From contig CAILQW010000018.1 in assembly GCA_903836515.1 (NCBI GenBank), forward strand, positions 1-41,989: a DNA stretch of 41,989 bases, given 5' to 3'. Below, one piece after another: positions 16,854 to 25,970 of the stretch (the stretch's first letter is position 1; each line of letters starts with the position of its first letter). This DNA comes from Candidatus Omnitrophota bacterium. GTDB taxonomy: Bacteria; Omnitrophota; Gorgyraeia; Zapsychrales; Fredricksoniimonadaceae. A program made the translations under genes and the position numbers. The notes beneath the pieces are model-generated. The model saw only the letters and a list, made by a program, of their open reading frames with translations, was not told the origin of the DNA and did not search any database.

Positions 16854-18560
16854 ATGGGGTATTTTTTTTCGGTTGTTTTTATTGTCGCGCTGCGTCTGGG
16901 GATATGGAAATTTTTCCCGGACTTGGGGTCCATGCTCAAGGATCCCTTATCCAACATGATTATCGCCAGCCTCATTTTCGGGCTGGCGTTCTTTTTTTGT
17001 ATTTCTAAAATGTTCCGGCGTGAAGGATTGGTGAGGACATCGCTGGAGGCGCCGCTGGCGCTATGGGTGGCGTCGGGGGCGATTTCGCTGGCCTGGACGC
17101 CCGATCCCTGTGCCAGCGTCAGGGAACTGATCATGTTCCTGGCGTACATCCTGTTCTTTTATATCCTGCTGGATCTTTTCAGGCAGGATGGCCTGCGCCG
17201 GGCATTTATCTGGGTATTTTTCGGGTTATCGGTCATCGTGGCCGCCGTGGGGGTCAATGACATTATCTTGTTGAACCGCGTTTCAGCGGAGGCCGTTGAA
17301 TCGGCGCGGCTCACGGATGAAAGCCTGTATTATATTCTGACCCACAAGCGCGCTTGTTCCATTTTCGGCTGGCCCAATGTGCTGGCCGGGTTTTTGATGC
17401 TGGTTCTGCCGCTGTTGCCGGTGCTTTGGATTAACGCACGTTCTCGTCTGGCCAGGATCCTTGTTCTGGCGGGGTCTGGCGTCATCGCGGGGGCCTTCTT
17501 TTTTACATTTTCCGTGCTGGGATGGACGGTATTCTTGTTGACCGCGCTGGTTGTTGCCGTAATGCTCGTGCGTTCCAACGACATCAGTCTCCCTCCGGGC
17601 ACACGGCGGTGGCTGGCCGTGGGGGCGGCGCTGGTCATTATTCTTTTTGGGCTTGTGGTGATGAGAAAGGATTTTGCCGCATCCCTGTCGCCGCGCCGCG
17701 ATTATGTTCACGTCCTGGGGCAGGTCATTGCCCTGCATCCGTGGCGGGGCAGCGGGTTTGGGGCTTATCGCCTGGCATCGGCCCCTTTTGTTACGACCCA
17801 TGACGGCGTCAGCGCGTTCCCGCATAATGCTTACGGACAGGTTTGGGCGGAAACAGGTATGCCGGGTTTGGCCGCGATCCTCTGGCTTGTCATGGCGTTC
17901 GGATTTATGGCGGCGCGTGCCTGGCGGCAGAACACAGGAGCGCGCGAGGACCGTTGGTTCATGGTGGCGGTGGTGACTGGGATGTCGGCCTTTTTAGTGG
18001 ATAACATCAACAGTTTCACGATGTTAAAACCCAATATCGCCTTCTTTTTCTGGGTATGGCTTGCGTTGGCATGCAGTTATCTGATGCCTTCGGGCCAGCC
18101 CTTGCCGCTGGCTGCGCCCTGGCGGCGGTGGAGCATGGCCGTGGTGGCGTGTGCCGCGCTCCTGGGACTGGGGGTGTCGGCGTGTTCGCTGGCGTCGTTA
18201 TGGGCCTCACGCGCGGGTACCAGCGCTTTTTATGCCGGACAGCAAACCGCGGCCGAGGCTGCATTTCGCCGGGCACGTTTTCTGGATCCTCTGGATGCGT
18301 CGCCTGCCGCGGCGCTGGGCCAGGTTTATCTTGATGCCTTCCGCCGGACCGGACAAGCCGTGTGGCTCGACAGGGCCGAGGCTGCATTTCGTGCGGCGGC
18401 CGCACGTTCCCCGGCGATGTATTCCTATCAGCTGACCCTGGGGTTCATGGCCCAGGCCCGCGGCGACCAGGCGCGTGCGCAGGACTTTTTCGCACGGGGG
18501 CGTTCCCTGTCTCCCTATGAAGCCGCGCGCGACCTTGCCGCGGCTTCCCGTCGGCCCTAG
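16854..18560 (+). CDS. O-antigen ligase/polymerase-family membrane protein with C-terminal TPR
   Basis: 568 residues. About twelve hydrophobic segments surround a periplasmic loop with WRGSGFGAYRLAS and FPHNAYGQVWAETGMPG near residues 298-345, which is the Wzy_C (O-antigen ligase/polymerase) signature including its conserved His. After the last span (about 425-450) come two or three TPR-like helical pairs (AEAAFRRARFLDPLDASPAAA and similar) to the end. Such proteins polymerise or ligate undecaprenyl-linked glycans outside the inner membrane. Whether this one acts on the glycan made upstream cannot be told. Confidence 0.85.
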   Translation: MGYFFSVVFIVALRLGIWKFFPDLGSMLKDPLSNMIIASLIFGLAFFFCISKMFRREGLVRTSLEAPLALWVASGAISLAWTPDPCASVRELIMFLAYILFFYILLDLFRQDGLRRAFIWVFFGLSVIVAAVGVNDIILLNRVSAEAVESARLTDESLYYILTHKRACSIFGWPNVLAGFLMLVLPLLPVLWINARSRLARILVLAGSGVIAGAFFFTFSVLGWTVFLLTALVVAVMLVRSNDISLPPGTRRWLAVGAALVIILFGLVVMRKDFAASLSPRRDYVHVLGQVIALHPWRGSGFGAYRLASAPFVTTHDGVSAFPHNAYGQVWAETGMPGLAAILWLVMAFGFMAARAWRQNTGAREDRWFMVAVVTGMSAFLVDNINSFTMLKPNIAFFFWVWLALACSYLMPSGQPLPLAAPWRRWSMAVVACAALLGLGVSACSLASLWASRAGTSAFYAGQQTAAEAAFRRARFLDPLDASPAAALGQVYLDAFRRTGQAVWLDRAEAAFRAAAARSPAMYSYQLTLGFMAQARGDQARAQDFFARGRSLSPYEAARDLAAASRRP

Positions 18561-18576
18561 CCGTTGAACAATTCCC

Positions 18577-18604
18577 TTGCGCGATAAAATATTATTGTTA
18601 ATAT
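18577..18604 (+). promoter_or_regulatory. Putative sigma-70-type promoter
   Basis: TTGCGC at 18577-18582 and TAATAT at 18599-18604 are separated by 16 bases in an A/T-rich gap of 89 bases between the ligase gene and the P-loop gene. An overlapping alternative is TTGAAC 18564-18569 with TAAAAT 18585-18590 (15-base spacing). Either would begin a two-gene transcript. Confidence 0.4.
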
Positions 18605-18649
18605 ACCTTTTCGATCATACTCATTTCTTCCATTAACAGGCAGGGCTTT

Positions 18650-20398
18650 ATGCAATACGACATCAGGGGCAACAAGATCATCCTCCACATCCACGACCGC
18701 ATCTGCGAGACGGAAGAGGAGATCCTTTCCAGTGAACTTTTGACCGGGATCGTGAGTGCGGGGTTGAAGAAGCTGGCGAAACGCCGTTCCATTTTGCTCG
18801 ATGTTTTTGGCAAGAAAGACATCGGCAAGTCCGATATCGACGATCTGATCCATACGCTCAAGTTCCTGGTCAAGATGCCGGCAAACCTGGTGCCTAATGT
18901 GGTTCCCGCCGCGGCGCTTTTGCTGCGCGATCCTTCCCGTTTCAATGACCTGATCGAATATCTTTACAACTATTGGCGCAGTTTCGACCGTTTCATCATT
19001 TCGGATTCCAATGGGCGCGACTGGGATAAACGTCCCTACCGCACGTTCAATGCCACCGTCGGCCAGTTGACGAACCTGGTGCGCGGCATTTACCGCGACA
19101 TCCAGGAGAACGTGACGGGCCAGCACCCGCGGATCTACCGCCAGGTCGCGGCCGGGGCCGAGGTGTCAACGATCGCGGTCACCCGGGATGTGCCGTTCCT
19201 GAGCCAGGAATATGCGCCGCTTAACCGCGTGCCCATGATGCGCCAGATGCTGATTTATCCGCCTCTCATCCTGACCCCGCCGATGAACAAGCGTTCCGGC
19301 CGGTTCGAACGTGTGGACGAGAATCCGCTCAAGGGCATTGATTTCAACGCGCGCGAATGGCTGTGTTATCCCGCGAAGGTGGGGACACTGGTTATCTTCA
19401 TTTATTTTCATCATGATTTCGCGGAACTCGGGCATGCCTTGTGCAACCTTTTCGAGATGGCGGATGATGACGATCTGGGCCGCACGCCGGACGCGGTCTA
19501 CGCCTACGGTGTCCCTGCGGCGGCGCTTGCCAGATTTCCATCGAGCCAGGTCTTTTTCGAGGACGCGCAGGCCGGGATGCTGGTCGGGGCGGTGCCGCTC
19601 TTGCCGGAGTTCGGTTATTTCGGTTATTTGAAGAAGATGGTCCTGACGCTCCATAACGTGATCATGATGAAGCGGGGTGTCCTGCCTTTTCACGGGGCGC
19701 TCGTGCGTCTCATCCTTAAGGGCGATCTTGACCGCACGATCCTTTTTATCGGCGACACGGGCGCGGGCAAGTCGGAAACGCTCGAAGCCCTGCGGTCCAT
19801 CGGTGAGGAAGAGATCCAGGACCTTATTGTGGTCGCGGATGACATGGGGTCCATCCAGATATCGCCCGCCGGAAAGGTGCTGGGGTACGGCACCGAGATC
19901 GGTGCGTTTTTGCGCTTGGACGACCTCCAGCCGGGCTATGCGCTGGGCCAGATCGACCGTGCCATTATCATGAATGCCAACCAGGTCAACGCCCGCATTA
20001 TCATCCCTGTGACCACCTTCGACCAGGTCATCAAGGGGGAGAAGATCGACTTTGTCCTTTATGCCAATAACTATGACGCCATCGACGATGACCATCCGAT
20101 CCTTGAGCGTTTCCCGGACCCTGAAAAAGCTATCGCGGTTTTCCGCGAGGGGACCGCGATGAGCAAGGGAACGACCACAACCACGGGCCTGGTGCATTCC
20201 TATTTTGCCAATGTGTTCGGGCCGGCGCAGTACAAGGATGTGCATGACCCCCTGGCGAAAAAGTATTTTGGCGAATTTTTCCGCCGCGGGGTGTACGTCG
20301 GGCAATTGCGCACCCGACTGGGCCTTCCCGGCTGGGAACGCAAGGGGCCCGAGGAAGCGGCCCGTGAACTCCTGCGCGTCGTCCAGGGCAAGGTGTAA
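18650..20398 (+). CDS. P-loop ATP-binding protein of the PEPCK/HPr-kinase-like class, function unknown
   Basis: 582 residues, soluble. The central part has FHGALVRLIL followed by the Walker A sequence GDTGAGKSETLEALR (G368 to S375), whose layout recalls HPr kinase (GESGIGKSE) and PEP carboxykinase-type P-loops. An acidic VVADDMGSI about 25 residues later could bind metal, and a GTTTTTGLVHSYFANVFGP stretch follows. The first 350 residues match nothing I can name. Related proteins are often labelled PEP carboxykinase-like; the normal PEPCK substrate motifs are not evident, so I would not assign that reaction. It shares a TAATG junction with the ABC ATPase gene, so the two are co-translated. Confidence 0.65.
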   Translation: MQYDIRGNKIILHIHDRICETEEEILSSELLTGIVSAGLKKLAKRRSILLDVFGKKDIGKSDIDDLIHTLKFLVKMPANLVPNVVPAAALLLRDPSRFNDLIEYLYNYWRSFDRFIISDSNGRDWDKRPYRTFNATVGQLTNLVRGIYRDIQENVTGQHPRIYRQVAAGAEVSTIAVTRDVPFLSQEYAPLNRVPMMRQMLIYPPLILTPPMNKRSGRFERVDENPLKGIDFNAREWLCYPAKVGTLVIFIYFHHDFAELGHALCNLFEMADDDDLGRTPDAVYAYGVPAAALARFPSSQVFFEDAQAGMLVGAVPLLPEFGYFGYLKKMVLTLHNVIMMKRGVLPFHGALVRLILKGDLDRTILFIGDTGAGKSETLEALRSIGEEEIQDLIVVADDMGSIQISPAGKVLGYGTEIGAFLRLDDLQPGYALGQIDRAIIMNANQVNARIIIPVTTFDQVIKGEKIDFVLYANNYDAIDDDHPILERFPDPEKAIAVFREGTAMSKGTTTTTGLVHSYFANVFGPAQYKDVHDPLAKKYFGEFFRRGVYVGQLRTRLGLPGWERKGPEEAARELLRVVQGKV

Positions 20399-21192
20399 TG
20401 ACGGGATCCGTCCTTGGCATGGCCGCAATTATTTCCTTAAACAAGGTCTCCGTTGTCCGTGAGGGCAAGACGATCCTGCGCGATCTTTCCTGGGTCACGC
20501 GTCCGGGAGAACACTGGTTTGTCATGGGCGCCAACGGCTCAGGGAAGACCACCCTGATGGAAGTGCTGGCCGGTTATCAGTGGGCTACCCGCGGACATGT
20601 GGCGGTGGCGGGCGCCGTGTTCGGCCAGACATCGATCCCGGAACTTCGCAAGCATGTGGGGTATGTGTCGCCGTGGATATTCAGGCGCATGCCGCCCGAG
20701 ACGTTGGCCGAGGATGTCGCGGCATCGGGGGTGGACGGCAGCGCCGGATCCCCGGTGCGCCATAGCGTCAAGGTATCCCGCGCTGCGCGGCAGGCGCTCA
20801 ACGCCCGCGGCTGCCTGCACCTGGCCCGCCGGCGTTTCGGAACACTTTCCTCGGGAGAGCAGTTGAAAGTGATCATGGCGCGGGCGCTGGTCAATGCCCC
20901 CGCGGTCCTCATCCTTGACGAGCCCTTTGCGGTCCTTGATGTGGCGGCGCGCGCCGGGATGTACCGTGACCTCGCCAGCCTCACCGGGCGCCGGGACGCG
21001 CCGCAGATCATCCTCATCACCCATCATTTCGAAGATATCCTGCCGTTCTTTACCCACGGGATTTTTTTAAACCAGGGCCGTGTCGCCGCGCAGGGGCTGC
21101 GCCATGATTTGATGCGCCCCAGGATCATTAGCCGCGCTTTGGGTGTCCCTGCCGGCAGTTTGCCTTCGGTCTGGCAGGAACAGCAGGCTTAA
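20398..21192 (+). CDS. ABC transporter ATP-binding protein (single nucleotide-binding domain)
   Basis: 264 residues. Walker A GANGSGKTT is at 44-52, the signature is LSSGEQLKVIMARAL, Walker B is VLILDEPFAVLD, and the H-loop is ITHHFEDI. The overall look is that of the ModF/YlmA-like group of soluble ATPases. No permease or binding-protein gene is adjacent, and the only linked gene is the P-loop protein just upstream (TAATG overlap), so a classical import role is uncertain. Regulation of a partner protein or an orphan transporter are both possible. Confidence 0.85.
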   Translation: MTGSVLGMAAIISLNKVSVVREGKTILRDLSWVTRPGEHWFVMGANGSGKTTLMEVLAGYQWATRGHVAVAGAVFGQTSIPELRKHVGYVSPWIFRRMPPETLAEDVAASGVDGSAGSPVRHSVKVSRAARQALNARGCLHLARRRFGTLSSGEQLKVIMARALVNAPAVLILDEPFAVLDVAARAGMYRDLASLTGRRDAPQIILITHHFEDILPFFTHGIFLNQGRVAAQGLRHDLMRPRIISRALGVPAGSLPSVWQEQQA

Positions 21193-21216
21193 GAAGATAC
21201 CAAAGATTTTGTTCAT

Positions 21217-21346
21217 GTTTAGCGCCCTGTGTTTTCGCCGCGCCAAGCGCCGGGTGCCTTTCCGCCTGGAACGAGGGGCTCGCAAGCCCCGAGAGAAGCC
21301 GGAAGGGTGGCGCGATAAGGCAGGCGAAAAATCGAATGCGCTAAAC
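21217..21346. repeat. 130-bp palindromic repeat, copy A
   Basis: The element begins GTTTAGCGCC and ends GCGCTAAAC, so its termini are inverted repeats. Inside are further complementary stretches (TTTTCGCC with GGCGAAAA) and a central hairpin with arms GGGGCT and AGCCCC, so either strand can fold into a long cruciform. Its reverse complement is nearly identical to 37889-38019; differences are a one-base indel and about seven substitutions. No gene is carried. The structure is that of a MITE or other non-autonomous element. Confidence 0.9.
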
Positions 21347-21371
21347 TTGTACAAGATATTAAAGGCTTATA

Positions 21372-21400
21372 TTGATATTTATTTGTGTTGGTTATAGAAT
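21372..21400 (+). promoter_or_regulatory. Putative promoter for the 161-residue membrane protein gene
   Basis: TTGATA at 21372-21377 and TAGAAT at 21395-21400 with a 17-base spacer, just after repeat copy A and 27 bases before the start codon. AGGAGG at 21416-21421 is the ribosome site. Confidence 0.5.
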
Positions 21401-21426
21401 AACTTTAATCATTACAGGAGGATCGG

Positions 21427-21912
21427 GTGGCGAACGAAAAGTTGAAGAAATTCATCGCGTTCGAATGGCTCATGTTCTGGGTCGTTGGCCTGCTTTGGGC
21501 CGCGTCCATATCCCTCATGTTGTCTCTTTCCAATGCCTTCCGGCATAAGGAGCTGCTTTCCAGGCACATCCTTTACATGTTCACGCCTTACGGGATTTAT
21601 CTGGCGGGACGGTTTATTTATCTGGTGTACAGGTCTTTGCTCTGGGCGTATCTCACATCGAATTTCTTTTTTACAAGCACCTGGCAAAAGATAGTGGCGG
21701 AGGAGTGGTTCCGTTTTGTGGCCTTTGTCTTTGTCTGGGGCATGATCATGGTTCTGCCGATGTATTGGGCGGGCATGTTCACGGATAATACGTCCTGGGG
21801 ATGGATCATTCTTGTCTTGCTCGGGCCTTATGCCGGGTATTGGGTGTGGCGCTGGCTGGGGATGCTGGTAAGCTCCTGGGGCTGGGCGTTACGGATCACA
21901 GCACGCAAGTAA
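21427..21912 (+). CDS. Integral membrane protein of unknown function
   Basis: 161 residues, starting with GTG at 21427, fixed by AGGAGG at 21416-21421. Four hydrophobic, Trp-rich segments are visible (about 10-35, 45-70, 90-112 and 117-150). The C-terminus is short and basic. No family is recognised and there are no conserved catalytic-looking residues. It stands alone between a mobile repeat and the giant protein gene, with its own apparent promoter. Confidence 0.7.
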   Translation: MANEKLKKFIAFEWLMFWVVGLLWAASISLMLSLSNAFRHKELLSRHILYMFTPYGIYLAGRFIYLVYRSLLWAYLTSNFFFTSTWQKIVAEEWFRFVAFVFVWGMIMVLPMYWAGMFTDNTSWGWIILVLLGPYAGYWVWRWLGMLVSSWGWALRITARK

Positions 21913-21958
21913 AGAAGTAGTCATTTCCTTCCGTTTACTGCATTTTTAAGGCATCCAC

Positions 21959-21988
21959 TTGCATCTGAATCATGGTATATGGTATAGT
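21959..21988 (+). promoter_or_regulatory. Putative promoter for the giant protein gene
   Basis: TTGCAT at 21959-21964 and TATAGT at 21983-21988, spacer 18, lie about 70 bases before ATG 22058. The gap is A/T-rich and an AAGGGA-type ribosome site precedes the ATG. Confidence 0.5.
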
Positions 21989-22057
21989 TCCTCCGTATTT
22001 ATTCCATTTATTTACACACAGAAAATTTTTTTATAACGTAACAAAAGGGAAAAGCAT

Positions 22058-25000
22058 ATGGTGAATGCTGGCACTTTCCGTAAAACTGTTTCTTATCGCG
22101 TTACCGCCGGGTTGGTTCTGGCGAGTTTTGTACTCTCGCTGGTGACGCCGCCGCGTGCCCTGGCACAGGCGTTCAATTTGCCGGCCCCGGGCAGTATGGT
22201 GATGGGAAGTCCGGTCTTCATGCCGGTCATGGCGCGCGGGCTTAAGGTGCATCCGGAAAATCCCCTCTTGTTTGATTTCATCGTGGATGCCGGCGATTCC
22301 GGGTTCGCGGTGGAAGGGCCGCAGTTCAAGGCTGAATCCGAAAAACTCATCAAATATTTCCTCGCCTCCCTCACGGTCAAGGATGACGATCAGTGGGTGA
22401 ACCTCTCTCCCTATGAAAAAGACCGCATGATCCCGGATGATCTTGGCAAGACCGAGCTGGGGCGCGACATGCTGGCGCAGGATTACATGCTCAAGCAGTT
22501 GACCGCCTCACTTGTTTACCCGGAGAAGGGGCTGGGGAAGGCATTCTGGTCGAAAATTTATGAAAAGGCGCAAGCCCAATTCGGCACGATCGATATCCCG
22601 GTGGATACCTTTAACAAGGTATGGATCACCGCCGACAAAGCCAAGGTCCTCGAGCGCAACAACACCGCCTACGTCGTCGGCGCCCATCTTAAGGTCATGC
22701 TCGAATCGGATTATGTCGCCGCTGAAGCTTCCGGCGCGCGTAGGGGCGGGTCTCAGACCCGCCCTTCTGATGTCATTGCATCGAATTCCACCCAGGACCT
22801 CGCCCAACAAGTCCTGCGCGAAGTCATCATCCCCCAGATCGAAGCGGAAGTAAACGCCGGCCAGAATTTCACCCAACTGCGCCAGATCTTTTATGCCATG
22901 ATCCTGTCCACCTGGTACAAGCGCGCCCTCAAAGACGCCTTGCTCAATCAGGTCTACAGCAATAAGTCCAAGACCAACGGTGTGGAGAATGCGGATCCTG
23001 CGGTGAAGGAAAAGATCTATCAGCAGTACCTGGAGGCCTACCGCAAGGGCGTGTTCAACTATATCAAGGAAGAGTCAGTTCCCAATGGCGACACCATTCC
23101 GCGCAAGTATTTCTCGGGGGGTATCGCAAAGAATTTGAATATCAAAAATGCCATGGTGGTGGATCACTCGGAGCAGTCACTTCCTGTGACAGGCCTGCAG
23201 GCAACCGTGTTAACTGTTCTTGATCCGGAGATGATGAATTCGGCGGTTTTGGGAAGATTATCCCATGACACCATGTCGCCCCGGCTGGCGGTGTTAAAAG
23301 AGCATGGTTTTTCATTGATCGAGGTGAAGGCGGCGGTTCGTGCCGTTTCAGCATCCTTACGGCAATTGATGACCATATCATCAAAAGAATCTTCAGATTC
23401 TCCCCGCCTCGGTATCGTGATGTTACAACCAGGCATCGAAGATTTGCCGAGCAAAGCTGAAATTATAAAGGTTTTGTTTGACCTTGAGGAGGTGCAAACT
23501 GCCGTGAGTGAAGAAAGCGGCATGATCCTTTTCAATCCGCGTTTTTCATCTGATGGGCCTTATTTAAATGATTTTTTCTGGAATCTAAAAGGTATCGCTT
23601 TCGATTATAAAGCATTTTTATGGTTTCAAGGCAATGACAGCGCCCTGTCGGGAAAAATTTCCAAAGAGGCGGCGGAGATCCTGCAAGGGATCGAATCTTA
23701 CGCGCGCAACGGGGATCACTATATTCCCTGGCAACAGTGGCGCACGGACGTGCTGCAATGGTATTCCGTGCGCGTGGCGCAGATGCTAGCCCAAGAAGGC
23801 ATAGGCGAAGACCCTGAAGCGCTTGCTTTATTAAAAGCCGGCGTCAGCCGCAAAAATGGCAGCAGCCTTTGGATCACGAGCACAAAAGACGGGGTGAATC
23901 TTGGTAAAGTTGTTGTGGCGATCGGGTTGTTAAATCCTTTGGATGGGAAGATGCATCAAGGCATGGCTAATCTTGTGGAACACATTATTGCGGAAGAGGT
24001 AAGGGCCGGGGTTGTCGAGAAGGCATATATCAAGCCTGAATTTCAATCGTATGGATCCGTACAGCAGGTTGATTTGAAAAAACTGCAGCGGGAGCTTTAT
24101 CGTGTTCTTTTGGCGCACCACAGAGCACGGACGGAAGAGCCGGATCAATTGGAACGGAAGATCGCAGCTGTTATTCGAGCAAGTGGCGTGGAGGAGGAGA
24201 TTGTCCGTGCGATCAAATCGAGCCGTCAGGATGATCCAAGTTATCTGAAATATTCGATTATCAAGCGCGTTATGGATAAAATTGTGCCCGTGGTATCGAT
24301 CGTGCCAGAGGATACAAGATTATCGATACGGGGTAATGGCTACGGTGATAATAAAGTGGATCCGTTGATAAAATATTATGGCACTCAAATGTTGCAACGG
24401 CTTAAATCTTTTATACGCACAAACCGGGAATTGATTTCAAAGAAAAAATTCCCACATTTTCAAATTAAGCTTATGGCTCAAAGACCTTCCGATACCGACG
24501 AAATCCGGGTCATTTTTAAGCCGGTCGACGCGGCGGAGCGGATCGAGGTCAAAAAGCTCAGCCCTAAAATCATGCGGCAACGGATAGATCGTCTGATAGA
24601 AAATGGGGTTAAGCTGGAAGAAATACAGGCCGCGCTTGAGGCTGTGGCAGGAATTCTTAAATCCCGGATGAGCGCGTCATCAAGTCATCTCGGTCATGGG
24701 GGTATTTTTATTTTTGGGTCATTTAAACACAATGCTTCAAGGATGAAAGAAATTGTTAAGTTTTTGTTCCGGCTGGAAGGGATGGGAATCTTCTCAAGCC
24801 CGCAGAATTATGTGCTCCTTTCAGCTTCTGGTTTTAGTTCTGATTTAAATTATGTAACAGATGTGTACTGGTATTTAAAGGAATTGTTGTCTTTATATAA
24901 GGAAACGATCAGTTCCCGGAGAAAAGCGCTGTCCATGGTGCCTGCGGCAACAGATCAGCCTGATCAGGGTGTTCAGCAGGCTGTATCCTGGTCATTTAAG

Positions 25001-25963
25001 AATTTGTTGTCAGATCACGTTCAGGAAGAGATTAAGCGGGTTTTATTTAATTCGGATGTAACGGATGATGAGCTTAAGACGTTGTCACGAGACGTAAGGG
25101 CTTTTGTGAACCATTTACCATTGATCAAGAAACAGGACTTTTGGTTTGAGGTATTGGATCTTTTGTTGAGAAATTATGCACTCGCCCGGCAGGCGGGCTT
25201 GTCGGATCGCGCGCGCGTGCTGGTGTTCCTGAACGAATTTGGCATCAAGAAAATGGCCTGGATACCCCTGATGGTGCGCCAAGATCTGTATGTACAGTAT
25301 TTGAAGCGTACGCTTGTCAGTAAGATATTAAGTCTCCCGTCCGCTGTGCCGGAAAAAAGAAAGATGCCGGAGGTACTGGGTGGCGGGGATCTTATGTCTG
25401 CGTTTTTTATGCTTGTTGATATCATATTGGATCCGGATGATGTTTCACCACGTGCCGCGGCGGGCGCTGTAGAAATAAGGAAACTTCTTTCTCAGGCGGC
25501 GCAACTTAAACGTGATGACAAGAGGGCTATGTTGCAGGATCTTTTGACGCTTGCCTGGGATGTCCTTGAAGTGAGTCAGTTTGATCAAGAAATCTCAAAA
25601 ATGTCGGCGGCTCGGTTTTTTCTTCAAACATTGACAGGCGGCTTTCTCACCGAGGCTGAATTGATTCGTTTTAACAGAAAGCCTGCACCGCTTGGTATTA
25701 AAATCCTTGATCTTGTTGATCTTGTGATGAAACAAATGGATGATGCACAAAGGACACCTTTCACTCAAGCCGTTGACGGCGGTATCGATATTAACGGCAA
25801 GAACTTAAACCTCGATGTCGCGCGGGAGGGGCAGGGGATCGAGATGAAACTTAACCCGGTCATGGTCGCGCAATTCCAGCGCGGCGATTTCAGCGGGGTT
25901 GTGCCGGTCATCCTCAAGGTCACGCCTATCGCCAGTCCCTTGCCTTTGCTGGGCCTGCGTTAA
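22058..25963 (+). CDS. 1301-residue exported protein of unknown function with an internal duplication
   Basis: The N-terminus has a basic start, a hydrophobic core (TAGLVLASFVLSLVT) and an ALAQA cleavage region near residues 34-38, so it is probably Sec-exported. Residues about 40-370 form a well-ordered, mostly helical region (FDFIVDAGDSG, WVNLSPYEKDRMIPDDLGKTELGRD, QIFYAMILSTWYKRALK, IPRKYFSGGIAKN). Two segments, about 418-522 and 848-950, are similar to each other, sharing LF-x-LE, FSSD-x2-Y-[LV]-x-D, W-x-LK and YK at matching spacing. The last 60 residues (from GGIDINGKNLNL at 1241) look like a conserved ending. The middle of the gene is visibly richer in A+T than its ends. No enzyme motif was found. 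From memory, large proteins with similar ends occur in Omnitrophota; not checked. Confidence 0.75.
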   Translation: MVNAGTFRKTVSYRVTAGLVLASFVLSLVTPPRALAQAFNLPAPGSMVMGSPVFMPVMARGLKVHPENPLLFDFIVDAGDSGFAVEGPQFKAESEKLIKYFLASLTVKDDDQWVNLSPYEKDRMIPDDLGKTELGRDMLAQDYMLKQLTASLVYPEKGLGKAFWSKIYEKAQAQFGTIDIPVDTFNKVWITADKAKVLERNNTAYVVGAHLKVMLESDYVAAEASGARRGGSQTRPSDVIASNSTQDLAQQVLREVIIPQIEAEVNAGQNFTQLRQIFYAMILSTWYKRALKDALLNQVYSNKSKTNGVENADPAVKEKIYQQYLEAYRKGVFNYIKEESVPNGDTIPRKYFSGGIAKNLNIKNAMVVDHSEQSLPVTGLQATVLTVLDPEMMNSAVLGRLSHDTMSPRLAVLKEHGFSLIEVKAAVRAVSASLRQLMTISSKESSDSPRLGIVMLQPGIEDLPSKAEIIKVLFDLEEVQTAVSEESGMILFNPRFSSDGPYLNDFFWNLKGIAFDYKAFLWFQGNDSALSGKISKEAAEILQGIESYARNGDHYIPWQQWRTDVLQWYSVRVAQMLAQEGIGEDPEALALLKAGVSRKNGSSLWITSTKDGVNLGKVVVAIGLLNPLDGKMHQGMANLVEHIIAEEVRAGVVEKAYIKPEFQSYGSVQQVDLKKLQRELYRVLLAHHRARTEEPDQLERKIAAVIRASGVEEEIVRAIKSSRQDDPSYLKYSIIKRVMDKIVPVVSIVPEDTRLSIRGNGYGDNKVDPLIKYYGTQMLQRLKSFIRTNRELISKKKFPHFQIKLMAQRPSDTDEIRVIFKPVDAAERIEVKKLSPKIMRQRIDRLIENGVKLEEIQAALEAVAGILKSRMSASSSHLGHGGIFIFGSFKHNASRMKEIVKFLFRLEGMGIFSSPQNYVLLSASGFSSDLNYVTDVYWYLKELLSLYKETISSRRKALSMVPAATDQPDQGVQQAVSWSFKNLLSDHVQEEIKRVLFNSDVTDDELKTLSRDVRAFVNHLPLIKKQDFWFEVLDLLLRNYALARQAGLSDRARVLVFLNEFGIKKMAWIPLMVRQDLYVQYLKRTLVSKILSLPSAVPEKRKMPEVLGGGDLMSAFFMLVDIILDPDDVSPRAAAGAVEIRKLLSQAAQLKRDDKRAMLQDLLTLAWDVLEVSQFDQEISKMSAARFFLQTLTGGFLTEAELIRFNRKPAPLGIKILDLVDLVMKQMDDAQRTPFTQAVDGGIDINGKNLNLDVAREGQGIEMKLNPVMVAQFQRGDFSGVVPVILKVTPIASPLPLLGLR
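22744..22764. repeat. Perfect 21-base palindrome inside the giant gene
   Basis: Arms GGGCGGGTCT and AGACCCGCCC flank a single C, and one more flanking A:T and G:T pair extend the stem. It sits in frame in the giant gene, encoding the odd ARRGGSQTRPSD stretch between two helical regions, and is much more GC-rich than its surroundings. It looks like a short palindromic insertion tolerated in a loop. It cannot be a factor-independent terminator, since no T-run follows. Confidence 0.7.
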
Positions 25964-25970
25964 GAAATAA

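Noticed and set aside
18650-20398. PEP carboxykinase assignment
   Set aside because: Only the P-loop region is reminiscent; the substrate and metal motifs of PEPCK are not recognisable.
19166-20428. 420-residue open frame on the minus strand, opposite the P-loop gene
   Set aside because: It mirrors the codons of a clear plus-strand gene in GC-rich DNA; its translation is Arg/His-rich with no recognisable motif.
22744-22764. Rho-independent terminator
   Set aside because: The palindrome has no T-run on either strand and lies inside a long open frame.
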